Shown piece by piece: positions 16,341 to 25,021 of a DNA stretch of 38,341 nucleotides; the first letter of the stretch is position 1; every line of letters starts with the position of its first letter. This DNA is from Nitrospirota bacterium. Its GTDB lineage: Bacteria > Nitrospirota > Thermodesulfovibrionia > UBA6902. The position numbers and the translations under genes were made by a program. The notes below the pieces were generated by a model that worked only from the letters and a program-made list of their open reading frames with translations, was not told the DNA's origin and did not search any database. Location: contig JACQZF010000009.1 of the NCBI GenBank assembly GCA_016213945.1, positions 1 through 38,341 on the forward strand. The letters run 5' to 3'.

Positions 16341-18431
16341 ATGCTCAATACACTTTTTGAACCGGCATCAATTGCTGTCATCGGCGCTTCGCATAATCCG
16401 TCAAAGGTGGGATATGCGCTGGTGGACAACCTCACGAAATTCGGGTTCAAAGGCAATATCTACCCGGTCAACCCTTCCGGCGGTTCTCTCAAGGGACTGA
16501 AGGTCTATCCCTCACTTGAGGAAATAAAAGACGAGGTGCAGCTTGCACTCATTGCAGTCCCCGCGCCGGGTGTTCCTTCCGTCCTCCGTGATTGTATAAG
16601 GAAAAAAGCGGGTTCAGCCATTGTCGTCTCCGCGGGGTTTAAGGAATCCGGCTCTGAAGGCGCATTGCTCGAACAGCAACTCAAGGAGATAGCGGTAAAA
16701 GGAAAGATAAATCTGCTGGGACCGAACTGTCTCGGCATAATGAATACCGGCAATAATATGAATGCGACCTTCTCGAAATGGATGCTTCCTAAAGGCGGGA
16801 TTTCTTTTTTCTCACAGTCCGGCGCGCTCGGCATAGCAGTCCTTGACTGGGCCATCGGCAGCGGAATCGGGTTTTCAAAATTCATCAGCCTCGGTAATAA
16901 GGCCGCTCTTGATGAGACGGATTTCATCCGGTATCTGATGAATGATGAGGAAACAAAAGTCATACTTGGTTATATTGAGGATGTAAAAGACGGGAAGACT
17001 TTTATTAAGGTCGCGAAGCAATGCACATCAAAGAAACCGGTAATCCTTATAAAATCCGGCGGGACCCAGGCAGGCGCGCGCGCAGCGTCTTCCCATACAG
17101 GCGCGCTTGCCGGATCAGAGACCGCCTTTAAAGCGGCCTTCAGGCAGACAGGCATTATCAGGGCCATGGGAGTTGAAGAGCTGTTTGATATCGCAAAGAT
17201 TTTTTCAGGCGGTAAAATCCCGTCCTCTGACAGAATAATTATAATTACCAACGCCGGGGGCCCGGGAATCATCGCAACCGACGAGGCGGAAAACTCAGGC
17301 CTTGCATTGCCCATCCTGAATAAAGCGTCAATCAAAAAGCTGTCCGGAAAACTCCCGAGGAACGCGTCCCTGTACAACCCAGTTGATGTGCTGGGTGACG
17401 CAACACCTGAACGGTATGGCGTTGTGCTCGATGAGGTGATAAACAGCAGGGATTTTGACGGCCTCATTGTCATTCTTACGCCGCAGGCAATGACCGACAC
17501 CGCCGGAACAGCGGGGAATATAATCTCGGCTTCTAAGAAGACCGCAAAACCTGTAGTGACTTCTTTCATGGGGATGGAAAGCGTAAAAGATGCAGTCAAA
17601 CAGTTGGGAAGATCGGGCATACCTAATTATCCTTATCCTGAAGATGCTATAAGGTCTTACAAAATGCTTGTTGATTTTTCACGCTGGAAAAAAAGGAAAA
17701 CCCAAAAAGGAAAGACATACGCGGTAAATAAAGACGTTGCAGGCAGAATAATCAAGGGCACAGTTATGAAAGGGCGCTTTTCTCTTGGAGAGGAAGAGGT
17801 GCGCGATTGTCTTGGCGCTTACGGGTTTATTTTCCCGTTAAGATCATTTGTGTCCGACAAACTCGCCGCGGAGACGAAGTCCGCAAAGATAGGCTACCCT
17901 GTTGTCATGAAAGTGTCTTCTCCTGACATCCTTCACAAGACGGATGTCGGGGGAGTGAAGACCGGCATCAAGGACCGCAAAGAAGCGGGAAACGCCTTCA
18001 TGGAGATAACCACTGGAGTGAAGCGGAGGGTGCCTAATGCGCTTATCATGGGAGTAAATATTTATCAGACGGTAAGCGGCGGTAAAGAGGTGGTCCTCGG
18101 TATATCCTATGACAGGACCTTCGGGCACATGCTGATGTTCGGACTCGGGGGGATTTATGTCGAGGCATTGCGCGATGTGTCTTTCAGGATAATACCTGTT
18201 ACGGAAACAGACATAAGGGAAATGACTCGTGAGATCAGGTCATATAATCTTTTAAAGGGAATCAGGGGTGAAGCGCCCGTTGACCTTGAAGCCATTGTGG
18301 AGTCGTTGCAAAGGCTCAATCAACTGATAACGGATTTCCCTGAGATCCAGGAGCTTGACATCAATCCTTTAGTAGTGAAAACAAAGGGCGCCATTGCCCT
18401 GGACGCAAGGATAATAATTCACGGAGGTTAA
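16341..18431 (+). CDS. ADP-forming acetate/acyl-CoA ligase (fused alpha and beta subunits)
   Basis: 696 residues. The order is CoA-binding domain (LFEPASIAVIGASHNPSKVG, residues 5-24), succinyl-CoA-ligase-like domains with phosphohistidine His252 in SSHTGALAG, then a C-terminal ATP-grasp domain (HKTDVGGVKTG and the final ELDINPLVVK). The enzyme interconverts acyl-CoA + ADP + Pi with acid + ATP + CoA, saving ATP from acyl-CoA in anaerobes. A basic linker near residues 450-460 (RWKKRKTQKGK) joins the two halves. The DRTGG gene follows 1 bp after the stop, so the pair is one operon. Confidence 0.88.
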   Translation: MLNTLFEPASIAVIGASHNPSKVGYALVDNLTKFGFKGNIYPVNPSGGSLKGLKVYPSLEEIKDEVQLALIAVPAPGVPSVLRDCIRKKAGSAIVVSAGFKESGSEGALLEQQLKEIAVKGKINLLGPNCLGIMNTGNNMNATFSKWMLPKGGISFFSQSGALGIAVLDWAIGSGIGFSKFISLGNKAALDETDFIRYLMNDEETKVILGYIEDVKDGKTFIKVAKQCTSKKPVILIKSGGTQAGARAASSHTGALAGSETAFKAAFRQTGIIRAMGVEELFDIAKIFSGGKIPSSDRIIIITNAGGPGIIATDEAENSGLALPILNKASIKKLSGKLPRNASLYNPVDVLGDATPERYGVVLDEVINSRDFDGLIVILTPQAMTDTAGTAGNIISASKKTAKPVVTSFMGMESVKDAVKQLGRSGIPNYPYPEDAIRSYKMLVDFSRWKKRKTQKGKTYAVNKDVAGRIIKGTVMKGRFSLGEEEVRDCLGAYGFIFPLRSFVSDKLAAETKSAKIGYPVVMKVSSPDILHKTDVGGVKTGIKDRKEAGNAFMEITTGVKRRVPNALIMGVNIYQTVSGGKEVVLGISYDRTFGHMLMFGLGGIYVEALRDVSFRIIPVTETDIREMTREIRSYNLLKGIRGEAPVDLEAIVESLQRLNQLITDFPEIQELDINPLVVKTKGAIALDARIIIHGG

Positions 18432-18432
18432 T

Positions 18433-19503
18433 ATGAAAAGGTTGTACATAGGCTCAATGAGCAGGCATTCGGGGAAGACTCTTATCACGCTCGGACTCTC
18501 CCTCATCCTTCAGGAAAAGGGTTACAAGGTTGGATATATCAAGCCTCTGGGCAAGTCCCCGCTGATTATCGGGGGAGAAGTGGTTGATGCCGATGCCCTC
18601 TTTTTTAAAGAAGCCCTGCGCCTTGACGAACCAGCCGCGTCGCTGTCGCCGTTTGTTCTGACCCTTGATAAACTGAACACAACCCTCTCAGGAAAAATGA
18701 AGCATACCGAAGAAAAAATCCTCAAGTCAATCAAGTCCATGAAAGGCAAGGACATAGTCTTCATTACAGGGACATCGGACCTGTTTGAGGGTTCTGTCTT
18801 CGGGATAAACAGTATCAAAATCGTCAAGGACACAGCCGCCGCCGCGCTGCTGATCGAGGCGTGGGAGAATGAAGAAACTCTCGATGATATTTTCGGCGCA
18901 AAGGAGATACTCGGGGAAAAACTTGCAGGCGTCATATTAAACAAGGTGAGGGAGGGTTCCCTGGAATTTATCACAAAGAAAGTCCGCCCGTATCTGCGGC
19001 GGCACCAGATAGAAGTCTTCGGACTGATTCCCGAGGCCCCGCTTCTCAGGGCCGTGACTGTAAGGACCCTCGTAAACGCGCTTGGAGGACAGGTGCTCTG
19101 CGCGCAAGATAAGCTTGATGAACTTGTCGAAAACTTTTCAATCGGGGCCATGGATTTAGACAACGCCCTGAAGTTCTTCAGGCGGACCCCGAACAAGGCC
19201 GTTATTACAGGGGCGCACCGCGCCGACATACAGCTTGCGGCCCTTGACACCTCAACAAAATGCATCATCCTTACAGGCGGCCTCCTGCCCAATGATGTTA
19301 TAATCGGGAGCGCCGGATTGAAGGGAGTGCCTGTTATCTCAGTCAATGAAGACACCTATTCGACGGTTGAAAAAATAGAAGAGGTCATGGGCAAATTAAA
19401 AATACGCGAGAAAGAAAAACTCCAGCAAATAAAGCAGCTCGTTAAAAACAATATTGACATACAGGGGATACTAAAAAAACTGGATGTAAAAAAGGGTGCT
19501 TAG
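18433..19503 (+). CDS. BioD-like P-loop domain plus DRTGG domain protein
   Basis: 356 residues, ATG after ACGGAGG. Residues 1-215 are a dethiobiotin-synthetase-like P-loop NTPase, with Walker A GSMSRHSGKT (Lys15) and NKVREGS as the later base motif. Residues about 225-330 are a DRTGG domain (IGAMDLDNALKFFRRTPN and CIILTGGLLPN). This is the N-terminal architecture of long Pta phosphotransacetylases, here without the catalytic PTA_PTB domain. Standing immediately after the ADP-forming ligase, it probably regulates or assists acyl-CoA metabolism; its ligand is unknown. Confidence 0.8.
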   Translation: MKRLYIGSMSRHSGKTLITLGLSLILQEKGYKVGYIKPLGKSPLIIGGEVVDADALFFKEALRLDEPAASLSPFVLTLDKLNTTLSGKMKHTEEKILKSIKSMKGKDIVFITGTSDLFEGSVFGINSIKIVKDTAAAALLIEAWENEETLDDIFGAKEILGEKLAGVILNKVREGSLEFITKKVRPYLRRHQIEVFGLIPEAPLLRAVTVRTLVNALGGQVLCAQDKLDELVENFSIGAMDLDNALKFFRRTPNKAVITGAHRADIQLAALDTSTKCIILTGGLLPNDVIIGSAGLKGVPVISVNEDTYSTVEKIEEVMGKLKIREKEKLQQIKQLVKNNIDIQGILKKLDVKKGA

Positions 19504-19514
19504 AAAATCGCCCG

Positions 19515-19997
19515 TTATTTGTCCTCAATAATAAGAAGGGTCAACCCGCAATCAAGGCATTCAACCGCGTCATCACTCACAGGAGAGGCACATGCCGGGC
19601 ACTTCCCCTGGCTCATCATTTCCCTTGAAGTCTGAAGCTCAGGATGGAGTTTAGCGCAGTGTTCCTCTATGCGCTCATTTGCCCTCTCTGCATTCTCCGA
19701 TGACACCAGCAGTCGGTAAGTATCTCCGCAGCATCCTTTTTTGCAGCCGGCATCGGTATGGACACCGCAGGGGATATTCGAACCGATAAGGACATTATAA
19801 AGCTCATCCATCCACTTTAAGCTGCCTTCCCTGACAACGACCGTATTCTCCAGGGACTTGTCCATGCAGCGCTTCTTTTCCTCCTGCATCTTTTTGTTTT
19901 CCTCAGGCGTCAGAAGGACCGCGCCGCAGTCAGCGCAGCGCTCGATATGAGGAAAATACTCCGTTGTGCAATTAGGGCATATTTTTATCCGTGTCAT
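19515..19997 (-). CDS. Double zinc-ribbon protein, DUF2007-like middle
   Basis: 160 residues with start ATG after AGGAAG. The N-terminal ribbon has CPNC and CADC (residues about 8-25), and a C-terminal ribbon has CPAC and CLDC (about 130-150). Between them is a short alpha/beta segment (LYNVLIGSNIPCGVHT, then YRLLVSSENAERANERIEE) like small signal-transduction-type domains that ribbons often accompany. A CKKGCC cluster could bind an additional metal. No enzymatic motif is seen, and the function is unknown. Confidence 0.7.
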   Translation of the reverse strand: MTRIKICPNCTTEYFPHIERCADCGAVLLTPEENKKMQEEKKRCMDKSLENTVVVREGSLKWMDELYNVLIGSNIPCGVHTDAGCKKGCCGDTYRLLVSSENAERANERIEEHCAKLHPELQTSREMMSQGKCPACASPVSDDAVECLDCGLTLLIIEDK

Positions 19998-20057
19998 TGT
20001 TTCTTCCTATTGTTTAATTAGAGTCTGTTTATAAATATCTGTAGACCTAATACAGAT

Positions 20058-20125
20058 TGTCATTGCAAGCAAAGCGCGTCGGGAATCCTTATTAAAAGAA
20101 AGATTCCGGACAAGCCGGAATGACA
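20058..20125. repeat. Palindromic intergenic repeat (TGTCATT family)
   Basis: Outer arms TGTCATT/AATGACA (20058-20064, 20119-20125) enclose GGAATC/GATTCC. The 29 bases at 20096-20124 are the reverse complement of 23856-23884. This is a dispersed repeat family with further members at 21025 and 28001. Confidence 0.75.
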
Positions 20126-20144
20126 AAGCACTTCTGCACTTATG

Positions 20145-20999
20145 TTAATCCGCTTCAACCGCCGCTCTCAGTTCGTGCAGTATGTCCTGAATTAAATCCG
20201 TGCTGATCCTTTTTGAGAACCGGAGTTTATTAACGTATTTTGGGTCTTTGACTATGTTGATCAGATCAGCTTTATGGATAACATTATGAGGCGGCATGTC
20301 GCATCGTTTCGCGTACTTTTCCCTGATATCGAAAATTCTGCGGAAAACGGTTTTTTTGTCGTCCCGGAGCCTGCCGTATCCATTTATCTTCCTGTACTTG
20401 TCTTCCGGGTTCCTGGTGTAATCCTTGCTCTGGATCTGCAAGTTCTTCAGGAAAAAAGGCTCAAATAATTTCTTTGCGTAAAGTTTCGCTAAAATGACAT
20501 CCTTCAATGGAAGCAGATGTATGACATCATTGAGGGCATAATCAATTGCCTCTTCAAATACAGGCCTGTTTGCCCAGTTATGTTTCTGAAATTTCTTTTT
20601 CTTTTCCAGGAATATTCCAAGCTCAAATGCAATTACCGAATGAAGGTCCTTCTTGTCATAATCAAGAAGATCGGCAGCCGGCCTCAGGTCCAGTATCGAT
20701 TTGATTTCTATATCGGCAGAGTTTTTAAGTAAAGACAGGTCGCTCCCTGCGTCATACATTACTTTCAGTATGTTCGCGTTCTCAAAGAGGAGCTTGAGGC
20801 TGTCGTTATCTATCCTGAACGGATCAATGATTACTTTGTTAACTCCATCGAAGATTTGCGTTAAGCATAATCTTTCTCCGTAAGCGTGCAGATTAGACTC
20901 CGCCTCTATATCCAGGGCGATGATATGGAGTCCTTTCTCTTCAAACTTCCCAAGATATGATCTAAGTCCGGACCTGTTGTCGATATTGATATAGTTCAT
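20145..20999 (-). CDS. RNase D-like 3'-5' exonuclease
   Basis: 284 residues. The DEDDy exonuclease core occupies residues 20-175: ALDIEAES supplies Asp30 and Glu32, MYDAGSDLSLL the second acidic site, and YALNDVIHLLP the Tyr and final Asp. The C-terminal region (residues 195-280) is helical and may be HRDC-like, with RRIFDIREKYAKRCDMPPHNVI. RNase D trims 3' ends of tRNA precursors and other structured RNAs. At 284 residues it is shorter than E. coli Rnd (375) and probably has one C-terminal HRDC-type domain. No clear Shine-Dalgarno is seen before the ATG. Confidence 0.82.
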   Translation of the reverse strand: MNYINIDNRSGLRSYLGKFEEKGLHIIALDIEAESNLHAYGERLCLTQIFDGVNKVIIDPFRIDNDSLKLLFENANILKVMYDAGSDLSLLKNSADIEIKSILDLRPAADLLDYDKKDLHSVIAFELGIFLEKKKKFQKHNWANRPVFEEAIDYALNDVIHLLPLKDVILAKLYAKKLFEPFFLKNLQIQSKDYTRNPEDKYRKINGYGRLRDDKKTVFRRIFDIREKYAKRCDMPPHNVIHKADLINIVKDPKYVNKLRFSKRISTDLIQDILHELRAAVEAD

Positions 21000-21024
21000 A
21001 AGTTACACAAGTGCAAAAGTATCC

Positions 21025-21054
21025 GTCATTCCCGAGGTCTTTATCTGGAATGAC
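21025..21054. repeat. Short copy of the GTCATTCC palindrome
   Basis: GTCATTCC (21025-21032) and GGAATGAC (21047-21054) are perfect arms with a 14-nt loop. It sits 15 bp beyond the stop of the leftward monooxygenase-fold gene (21069) and may act in its transcript 3' end. Confidence 0.6.
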
Positions 21055-21068
21055 ATCTGCGGGGTAGT

Positions 21069-21395
21069 TCATTTCCCCAATGTTTCAACTGCGGTCCCGC
21101 ATGAATCAAAATTCTCAAGAAAGATCGGAAACGGTTCCTCAGGGCAAAGTTCATACAGCTTTTTCACAAAGTCCATTACGTATGCAGCGGCGCGGTGTTT
21201 CATATGAGCATTGTTGTCGGCGAAAATTATAAAGTGAATAAACCTTGTCGGGTCCTGCTTTAACTGAAATGAATTATAGAGCAGTATTCCAGGCTCTTTT
21301 TCCCTCACCCTGGAGATAAGTTCATTTATCGCCTTCTTCGCCTCATCAAGTTTTTCTTCTTTTACCTGAAACGGAATCATCACATATTCTCTCAT
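21069..21395 (-). CDS. Antibiotic biosynthesis monooxygenase (ABM/YgiN-fold) protein
   Basis: 108 residues from the second of two ATGs (MREYVMIP); this one has GAGAGG six bases upstream, whereas the ATG two codons earlier (21401) directly abuts it. The sequence shows the small ferredoxin-like ABM fold: a first strand, the EAKKAINELISRVREKEPG helix, LLYNSFQLKQDPTRF, FIIFADNNAHMKHR and the C-terminal strand. Such proteins oxidise quinols or act as small stress proteins without a metal or flavin. No partner gene indicates a substrate. Confidence 0.75.
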   Translation of the reverse strand: MREYVMIPFQVKEEKLDEAKKAINELISRVREKEPGILLYNSFQLKQDPTRFIHFIIFADNNAHMKHRAAAYVMDFVKKLYELCPEEPFPIFLENFDSCGTAVETLGK

Positions 21396-21580
21396 TGTCA
21401 TCCTCTCTTTACGTAGTAGTTATAAATTTAAAAAAGACATTGTAGCCGCGAATTTCACGGATGGCCCGAATAGAACAAAAAGGTTGCAGCTAAATTTGTA
21501 TTGCTAATATTAATCATTCGTGATTATTCGTGTTCACTCGCGGCAAACACCTATTCAAGTTAATTGTCATCCCGCGTTGA

Positions 21581-22033
21581 CTATTTCTCATCGAATGAGA
21601 AGGACTCGCAGGCAGTGTAGTTCTCCAGGTCCTGGATCTTTATTTTCTGCTCCAGAAGCAATGCGTTTGCGATGTCGCCATAAGTTACGACACCTATCAG
21701 TCTTTTGTTTTCAAAGACAGGCATGTGGCGGATGCGCGCGGTTATCATAACGCCCATGCACTCATCAACGGACTTGTCTGGAGTAATACAATATATTTCC
21801 CTTGTCATTATTTTTTTGACAGGTACTTCCCTGGGGGACAGTTCTTTCAAGATTATATTTCTGGCCAGGTCTCTCTCGGAAACTATACCAGCGACCTTGT
21901 CCTTGTCGATGACGACTAATACTCCGATATTCCTTTCCGCCATGATCTCCATTGCCGTATAGGCGGTATCTTGGGGACCTATCGACCAGACAGCGGAACT
22001 TTTTGACAGCAACACATCCCTGATTTTTAACAT
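21581..22033 (-). CDS. Tandem CBS-domain protein
   Basis: 150 residues with two CBS motifs. The first covers residues 10-65 (TAYTAMEIMAERNIGVLVVI, GIVSERDLAR), the second 75-130 (VDECMGVMITARIRHMPV, GVVTYGDI). A Bateman module usually binds adenine nucleotides. No catalytic domain is attached, so it probably regulates another protein. RBS GGAGTG lies upstream. It is transcribed divergently from threonine synthase. Confidence 0.88.
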   Translation of the reverse strand: MLKIRDVLLSKSSAVWSIGPQDTAYTAMEIMAERNIGVLVVIDKDKVAGIVSERDLARNIILKELSPREVPVKKIMTREIYCITPDKSVDECMGVMITARIRHMPVFENKRLIGVVTYGDIANALLLEQKIKIQDLENYTACESFSFDEK

Positions 22034-22296
22034 TGCATGTTCACTCCATCTTATTTCTTATAAATATAAAATCGCTTCATGCGGTGTATTATGGCAGCGA
22101 AAAAGCTCTGTTGCATGAATGCGGTTATTATACAACTTTAACAAAATAACGGGGAGATGAGAGTGCAAAAGTTCAAAAGTGCAGAAGAGCAAAAGTGCCA
22201 GGGGGCCAGAGGCACTTGACCACGGAGACATCCATTGCATAAATTATAGGTACGAGTATTTAAATCGCGCGTTCATGTTTTGCAAAGGAGACTTAA
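22034..22296. other. Divergent intergenic region with AAAAGTGCA repeats
   Basis: No gene is seen. At 22162-22200 there are short direct repeats of AGTGCAAAAG and AGAGCAAAAGTGC. Similar ones flank the other side of thrC at 23761-23796 and occur at 21008-21019. The nature of this repeat is unknown. Confidence 0.5.
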
Positions 22297-23757
22297 ATGG
22301 ACATTAATAAATTGCGTCAGCTTCTGCCCGATAGCTTGGAAGACGAACACCTGTTCGTCTCTACGCGGGACCATGTCGGGAAGAACCGTTATCAATGGAA
22401 TGTTGTGCTTGAAAGGGGGCTTTCTTTTGATTACGGGCTTTTCATGCCGGCCTGCCTTCCCTGTTTTACCGAAGCGGCCATCAATAATTTATCAGGTCTT
22501 ACTTACAAGGAACTGGCTTGGGTGATAATGAGGGGCTTTCTCCCTAAAGACGATATCCCCGATGACGTTCTTGCGGACATTTGTGAAGGCGCGTATAGCG
22601 AGACGATCATTCCGATCCAGGAAGCCACTGATGACAACAATCTTGTCATTGCGCGGCTTGACAGGGGGCCTTCTTGCAGCTTTAAGGATTTTGCCGCGAG
22701 ATTTCTTGCAAGGCTTATGGGCCATTATCTCGCGATCAGGAATAGAAAGGCCGCTATTATCGTTGCAACATCAGGTGATACCGGCACGGCGATACAGACG
22801 GCCTTTTACGGTGTGCCGAATACTAATGTCCTTGTCCTGTATCCCGCTGACAGGGTTTCCGAGGTGCAGGAAAAACAGATGCTCTCAGTTAAGGGAAATG
22901 TCCGCGCGATTCCTGTCAATGGGAATTTTGACGATTGCCAGCAATTGGCCAAGAGGCTGCTTAATGATAATAATGTCCGTGAACGGTTTAACCTCACCTC
23001 GGCCAATTCCATATCGGTGTGGAGGTTACTGCCACAAACCGTTTATTACTTCCATATCTGGCTGGAGCTCAACAAGAAGTTCCCTGGCCAGAATATTTTA
23101 TTTGCTGTGCCCTCAGGCAATCTCGGCAATCTCACCGCGGGACTGATAGCAAAGCGGATGGGTCTGCCTGTAAAAGTTTTTATCGCAGGCACGAATGCCA
23201 ATAATATCTTTGCGAACATTGTCGGTAAAGGGACATCTTCCGGCAGTCTCAGCAACAAGAACACCCTTGCAAATTCCATGGACATCTCAGTGCCGTCAAA
23301 CCTTGAGCGTATCCTTTATCTGTACGGCGAATCTCCGGAAAATATACCAGACATCCTTTTAGAAAAAAGAAGCATCTCGCCGGAGGTGGTGAGAAGCCTG
23401 CGTAAAGATGTTTTCGGAGAGGACATAATCACGAACGAAGACATCGAGGCCCACATCGTAAGGTTCTGGCGGAGAAATAACATCGTCCTCGAACCGCATG
23501 GAGTGATAGGCGTGGCAGCGTCTTTCAGATACCGCCAGTATTTCAGCGGCGACAAATCAGTTATCGCGGTGCTTGAGACCGCGTCACCATCGAAGTTCCC
23601 TGATTTTCAAAAAAACTATCCGGACATTCCAATTCCGCAGTGCCCTTCAGTAAAAAAATTGGCAGATGTAGATCTTAAAGCCATCCGCCCCAAAAGGGTG
23701 CCTGCCGAGCCGGGCGCGATAGTTGAAAAACTGGAAGCCCTAATTAACGGCAAGTAA
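22297..23757 (+). CDS. thrC: Threonine synthase
   Basis: 486 residues, ATG after AAAGGAGAC. It converts O-phosphohomoserine to threonine with PLP. The PLP lysine is in PSCSFKDFAARF, and ATSGDTGTAIQ and VPSGNLGNLTAG match the phosphate-binding loops. The length and the N-terminal RYQWNVVLERGLSFDYGLFMP fit the longer threonine synthases of the E. coli ThrC type. The gene stands alone between repeat-rich spacers, with no homoserine kinase or dehydrogenase nearby. Confidence 0.92.
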   Translation: MDINKLRQLLPDSLEDEHLFVSTRDHVGKNRYQWNVVLERGLSFDYGLFMPACLPCFTEAAINNLSGLTYKELAWVIMRGFLPKDDIPDDVLADICEGAYSETIIPIQEATDDNNLVIARLDRGPSCSFKDFAARFLARLMGHYLAIRNRKAAIIVATSGDTGTAIQTAFYGVPNTNVLVLYPADRVSEVQEKQMLSVKGNVRAIPVNGNFDDCQQLAKRLLNDNNVRERFNLTSANSISVWRLLPQTVYYFHIWLELNKKFPGQNILFAVPSGNLGNLTAGLIAKRMGLPVKVFIAGTNANNIFANIVGKGTSSGSLSNKNTLANSMDISVPSNLERILYLYGESPENIPDILLEKRSISPEVVRSLRKDVFGEDIITNEDIEAHIVRFWRRNNIVLEPHGVIGVAASFRYRQYFSGDKSVIAVLETASPSKFPDFQKNYPDIPIPQCPSVKKLADVDLKAIRPKRVPAEPGAIVEKLEALINGK

Positions 23758-23855
23758 CTTGAAAGTGCAATAGTCAGAAGAGCAAAAGTGCAAAAGTAAG
23801 ACAAACTTCAGAGATATTGGGGAGCTGTGAAGCATCCTGTGTAGACTGTAGTCTT

Positions 23856-23899
23856 GTCATTCCGGCTTGTCCGGAATCTTTCTTACGAAAAAATTTCGT
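23856..23899. repeat. Palindromic repeat downstream of thrC, possible terminator
   Basis: ATTCCGG and CCGGAAT (23859-23865, 23871-23877) form a perfect 7-bp stem with loop CTTGT followed by CTTTCTT. ACGAAA/TTTCGT (23885-23899) forms a second small hairpin. The 29 bases 23856-23884 recur inverted at 20096-20124. It could double as a rho-independent terminator. Confidence 0.65.
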
Positions 23900-23920
23900 C
23901 AATAAAAAAAGATATTCGAT

Positions 23921-24154
23921 ATGGCGTCATGCAATCACAGTAATCTCGTGCTATTGCCTGCAGTGAAGAACATGCTGCGGTGCAGGCACTGCCATTTGAC
24001 AATCAAGGCTGATGAACTCGGTAAGAGCTCTTGTCCTGAATGTTTTGAGACATACAGCGAGAAGCGTTATGACTTTGAAGAGATAGAGTTGAATGAAACA
24101 GGAATTTCGAAATACAGATGTGAAGATTGCGGTGTCATTATTGAAAGCGGTTAG
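23921..24154 (+). CDS. Small zinc-ribbon protein
   Basis: 77 residues with three Cys pairs: CRHC (residues about 21-24), CPEC (38-41) and CEDC (68-71). A first Cys-His occurs at CNHS. The spacing suggests one or two treble-clef or rubredoxin-like zinc sites. There is no catalytic motif. The weak ribosome-binding site lowers confidence in the exact start. It is separated from thrC by repeats and from the HigBA locus by 149 bp. Confidence 0.65.
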   Translation: MASCNHSNLVLLPAVKNMLRCRHCHLTIKADELGKSSCPECFETYSEKRYDFEEIELNETGISKYRCEDCGVIIESG

Positions 24155-24292
24155 CGCAAAGGACGATGGGAAGGGTTGCCCTTGCGGGAGGAGATTTTCT
24201 GTCAGTTCCCTTAGTTTTCTTGTCTATCTACTGCACAAAAAAAGCACAATATAATAAGCCTTATCTTTCTCTTCCTCCCATAACGTTTATGT

Positions 24293-24298
24293 TATAAT
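24293..24298 (+). promoter_or_regulatory. -10 box for higBA, leaderless arrangement
   Basis: TATAAT ends five bases before the higB ATG, so the transcript would start at or within a base or two of the start codon. The -35 region is weak, and no ribosome-binding site precedes the ATG. Confidence 0.5.
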
Positions 24299-24303
24299 AG
24301 CTT

Positions 24304-24654
24304 ATGCACTGGACAGTTGAATACTACAGAGGTAAAGACGGTAAAGAACCGGCATCGGATTTTCTTGAATCACTCTCAACCGATGCAAGAGCTAAAGTGT
24401 TCAGACTTATCAAGCTGTTAAAAGATTATGGAGTTTTACTGAAAGAACCCTATACCAAACAGATAAAAGGCAAGATAAGGGAATTGAGAATTAAAGACAG
24501 CCAGGGCGCTGTCAGGATTTTATATTTCACTTTTACAGGGAAGCGATTTATTCTGTTACATGGCTTCATCAAAAAGACAGATAAGACACCTGAGAGAGAA
24601 ATTGAGATTGCAGAAAAGAGAATGAATGATTTTATACTCAGAGAAGGAGAATAA
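24304..24654 (+). CDS. higB: HigB/Gp49-type toxin (RelE fold)
   Basis: 116 residues. The sequence follows the Gp49/HigB pattern: WTVEYYRGKDGKEPASDFL at the start, helix LSTDARAKVFRLIKLLKDYG, then KGKIRELRIKDSQGAVRILYF and ILLHGFIKKTDKTPEREIEIA. The Arg and Lys residues in the last two strands correspond to the mRNA-cleavage site of ribosome-dependent RelE-fold toxins. The toxin-first order and the antitoxin 3 bp downstream are typical of HigBA. Confidence 0.88.
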   Translation: MHWTVEYYRGKDGKEPASDFLESLSTDARAKVFRLIKLLKDYGVLLKEPYTKQIKGKIRELRIKDSQGAVRILYFTFTGKRFILLHGFIKKTDKTPEREIEIAEKRMNDFILREGE

Positions 24655-24657
24655 ATT

Positions 24658-24966
24658 ATGAAAGGAACATATGTCAGGGGAAGGACATTAGAGGAACATA
24701 TTGCAGGGCAGATGAAGGACCCCAAGTTTAAAAAAGCATGGCATGACCTCGACACAGAGTTTGAGCTTTTAGAAAGCATGATAAAGGCGAGGGAAAAGGC
24801 CGGACTGTCACAGGAACAGCTTGCAAAGAGGATCGGCACAAAACAGCCTGCGTTATCACGTCTTGAAAGAGGAGCTTTTAAAAAAGCGACTGTGGAGACC
24901 TTACAGAAAATTGCCGATGCGCTTGATATGAAGCTGGTTATAAAAATGCAGGCAAAGAGAAGCTGA
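24658..24966 (+). CDS. higA: HigA-type antitoxin (XRE helix-turn-helix)
   Basis: 102 residues, ATG after AGAAGGAG. The C-terminal half is an XRE HTH: AREKAGLSQEQLAKRIGTKQP for the helix pair and LSRLERGAFKKATVETL for the recognition end. The N-terminal 45 residues form the helical part that would bind the toxin. It should repress its own promoter, whose -10 box directly abuts higB. It forms one operon with higB. Confidence 0.9.
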   Translation: MKGTYVRGRTLEEHIAGQMKDPKFKKAWHDLDTEFELLESMIKAREKAGLSQEQLAKRIGTKQPALSRLERGAFKKATVETLQKIADALDMKLVIKMQAKRS

Positions 24967-25021
24967 GGCAGATTTCTCAATTCCTAAAAGTTGAAATATG
25001 TTGTAGATTATTAGCTACCAA

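Noticed and set aside
16970-17620. 216-codon ORF on the - strand
   Set aside because: Opposite the acyl-CoA ligase gene; no motif and no start signal.
18522-19355. 277-codon ORF on the - strand
   Set aside because: It lies wholly opposite the DRTGG protein gene, has Ser/Arg-rich low-sense content and no ribosome-binding site; it is a shadow of the real frame.
22562-23146. 194-codon ORF in another + frame of thrC
   Set aside because: Fully inside threonine synthase, whose motifs are intact; Arg/Ser-rich frame-shift composition.
24450-24980. 176-codon ORF on the - strand across higB-higA
   Set aside because: Both HigB and HigA show family motifs on the + strand; the antisense frame has none.
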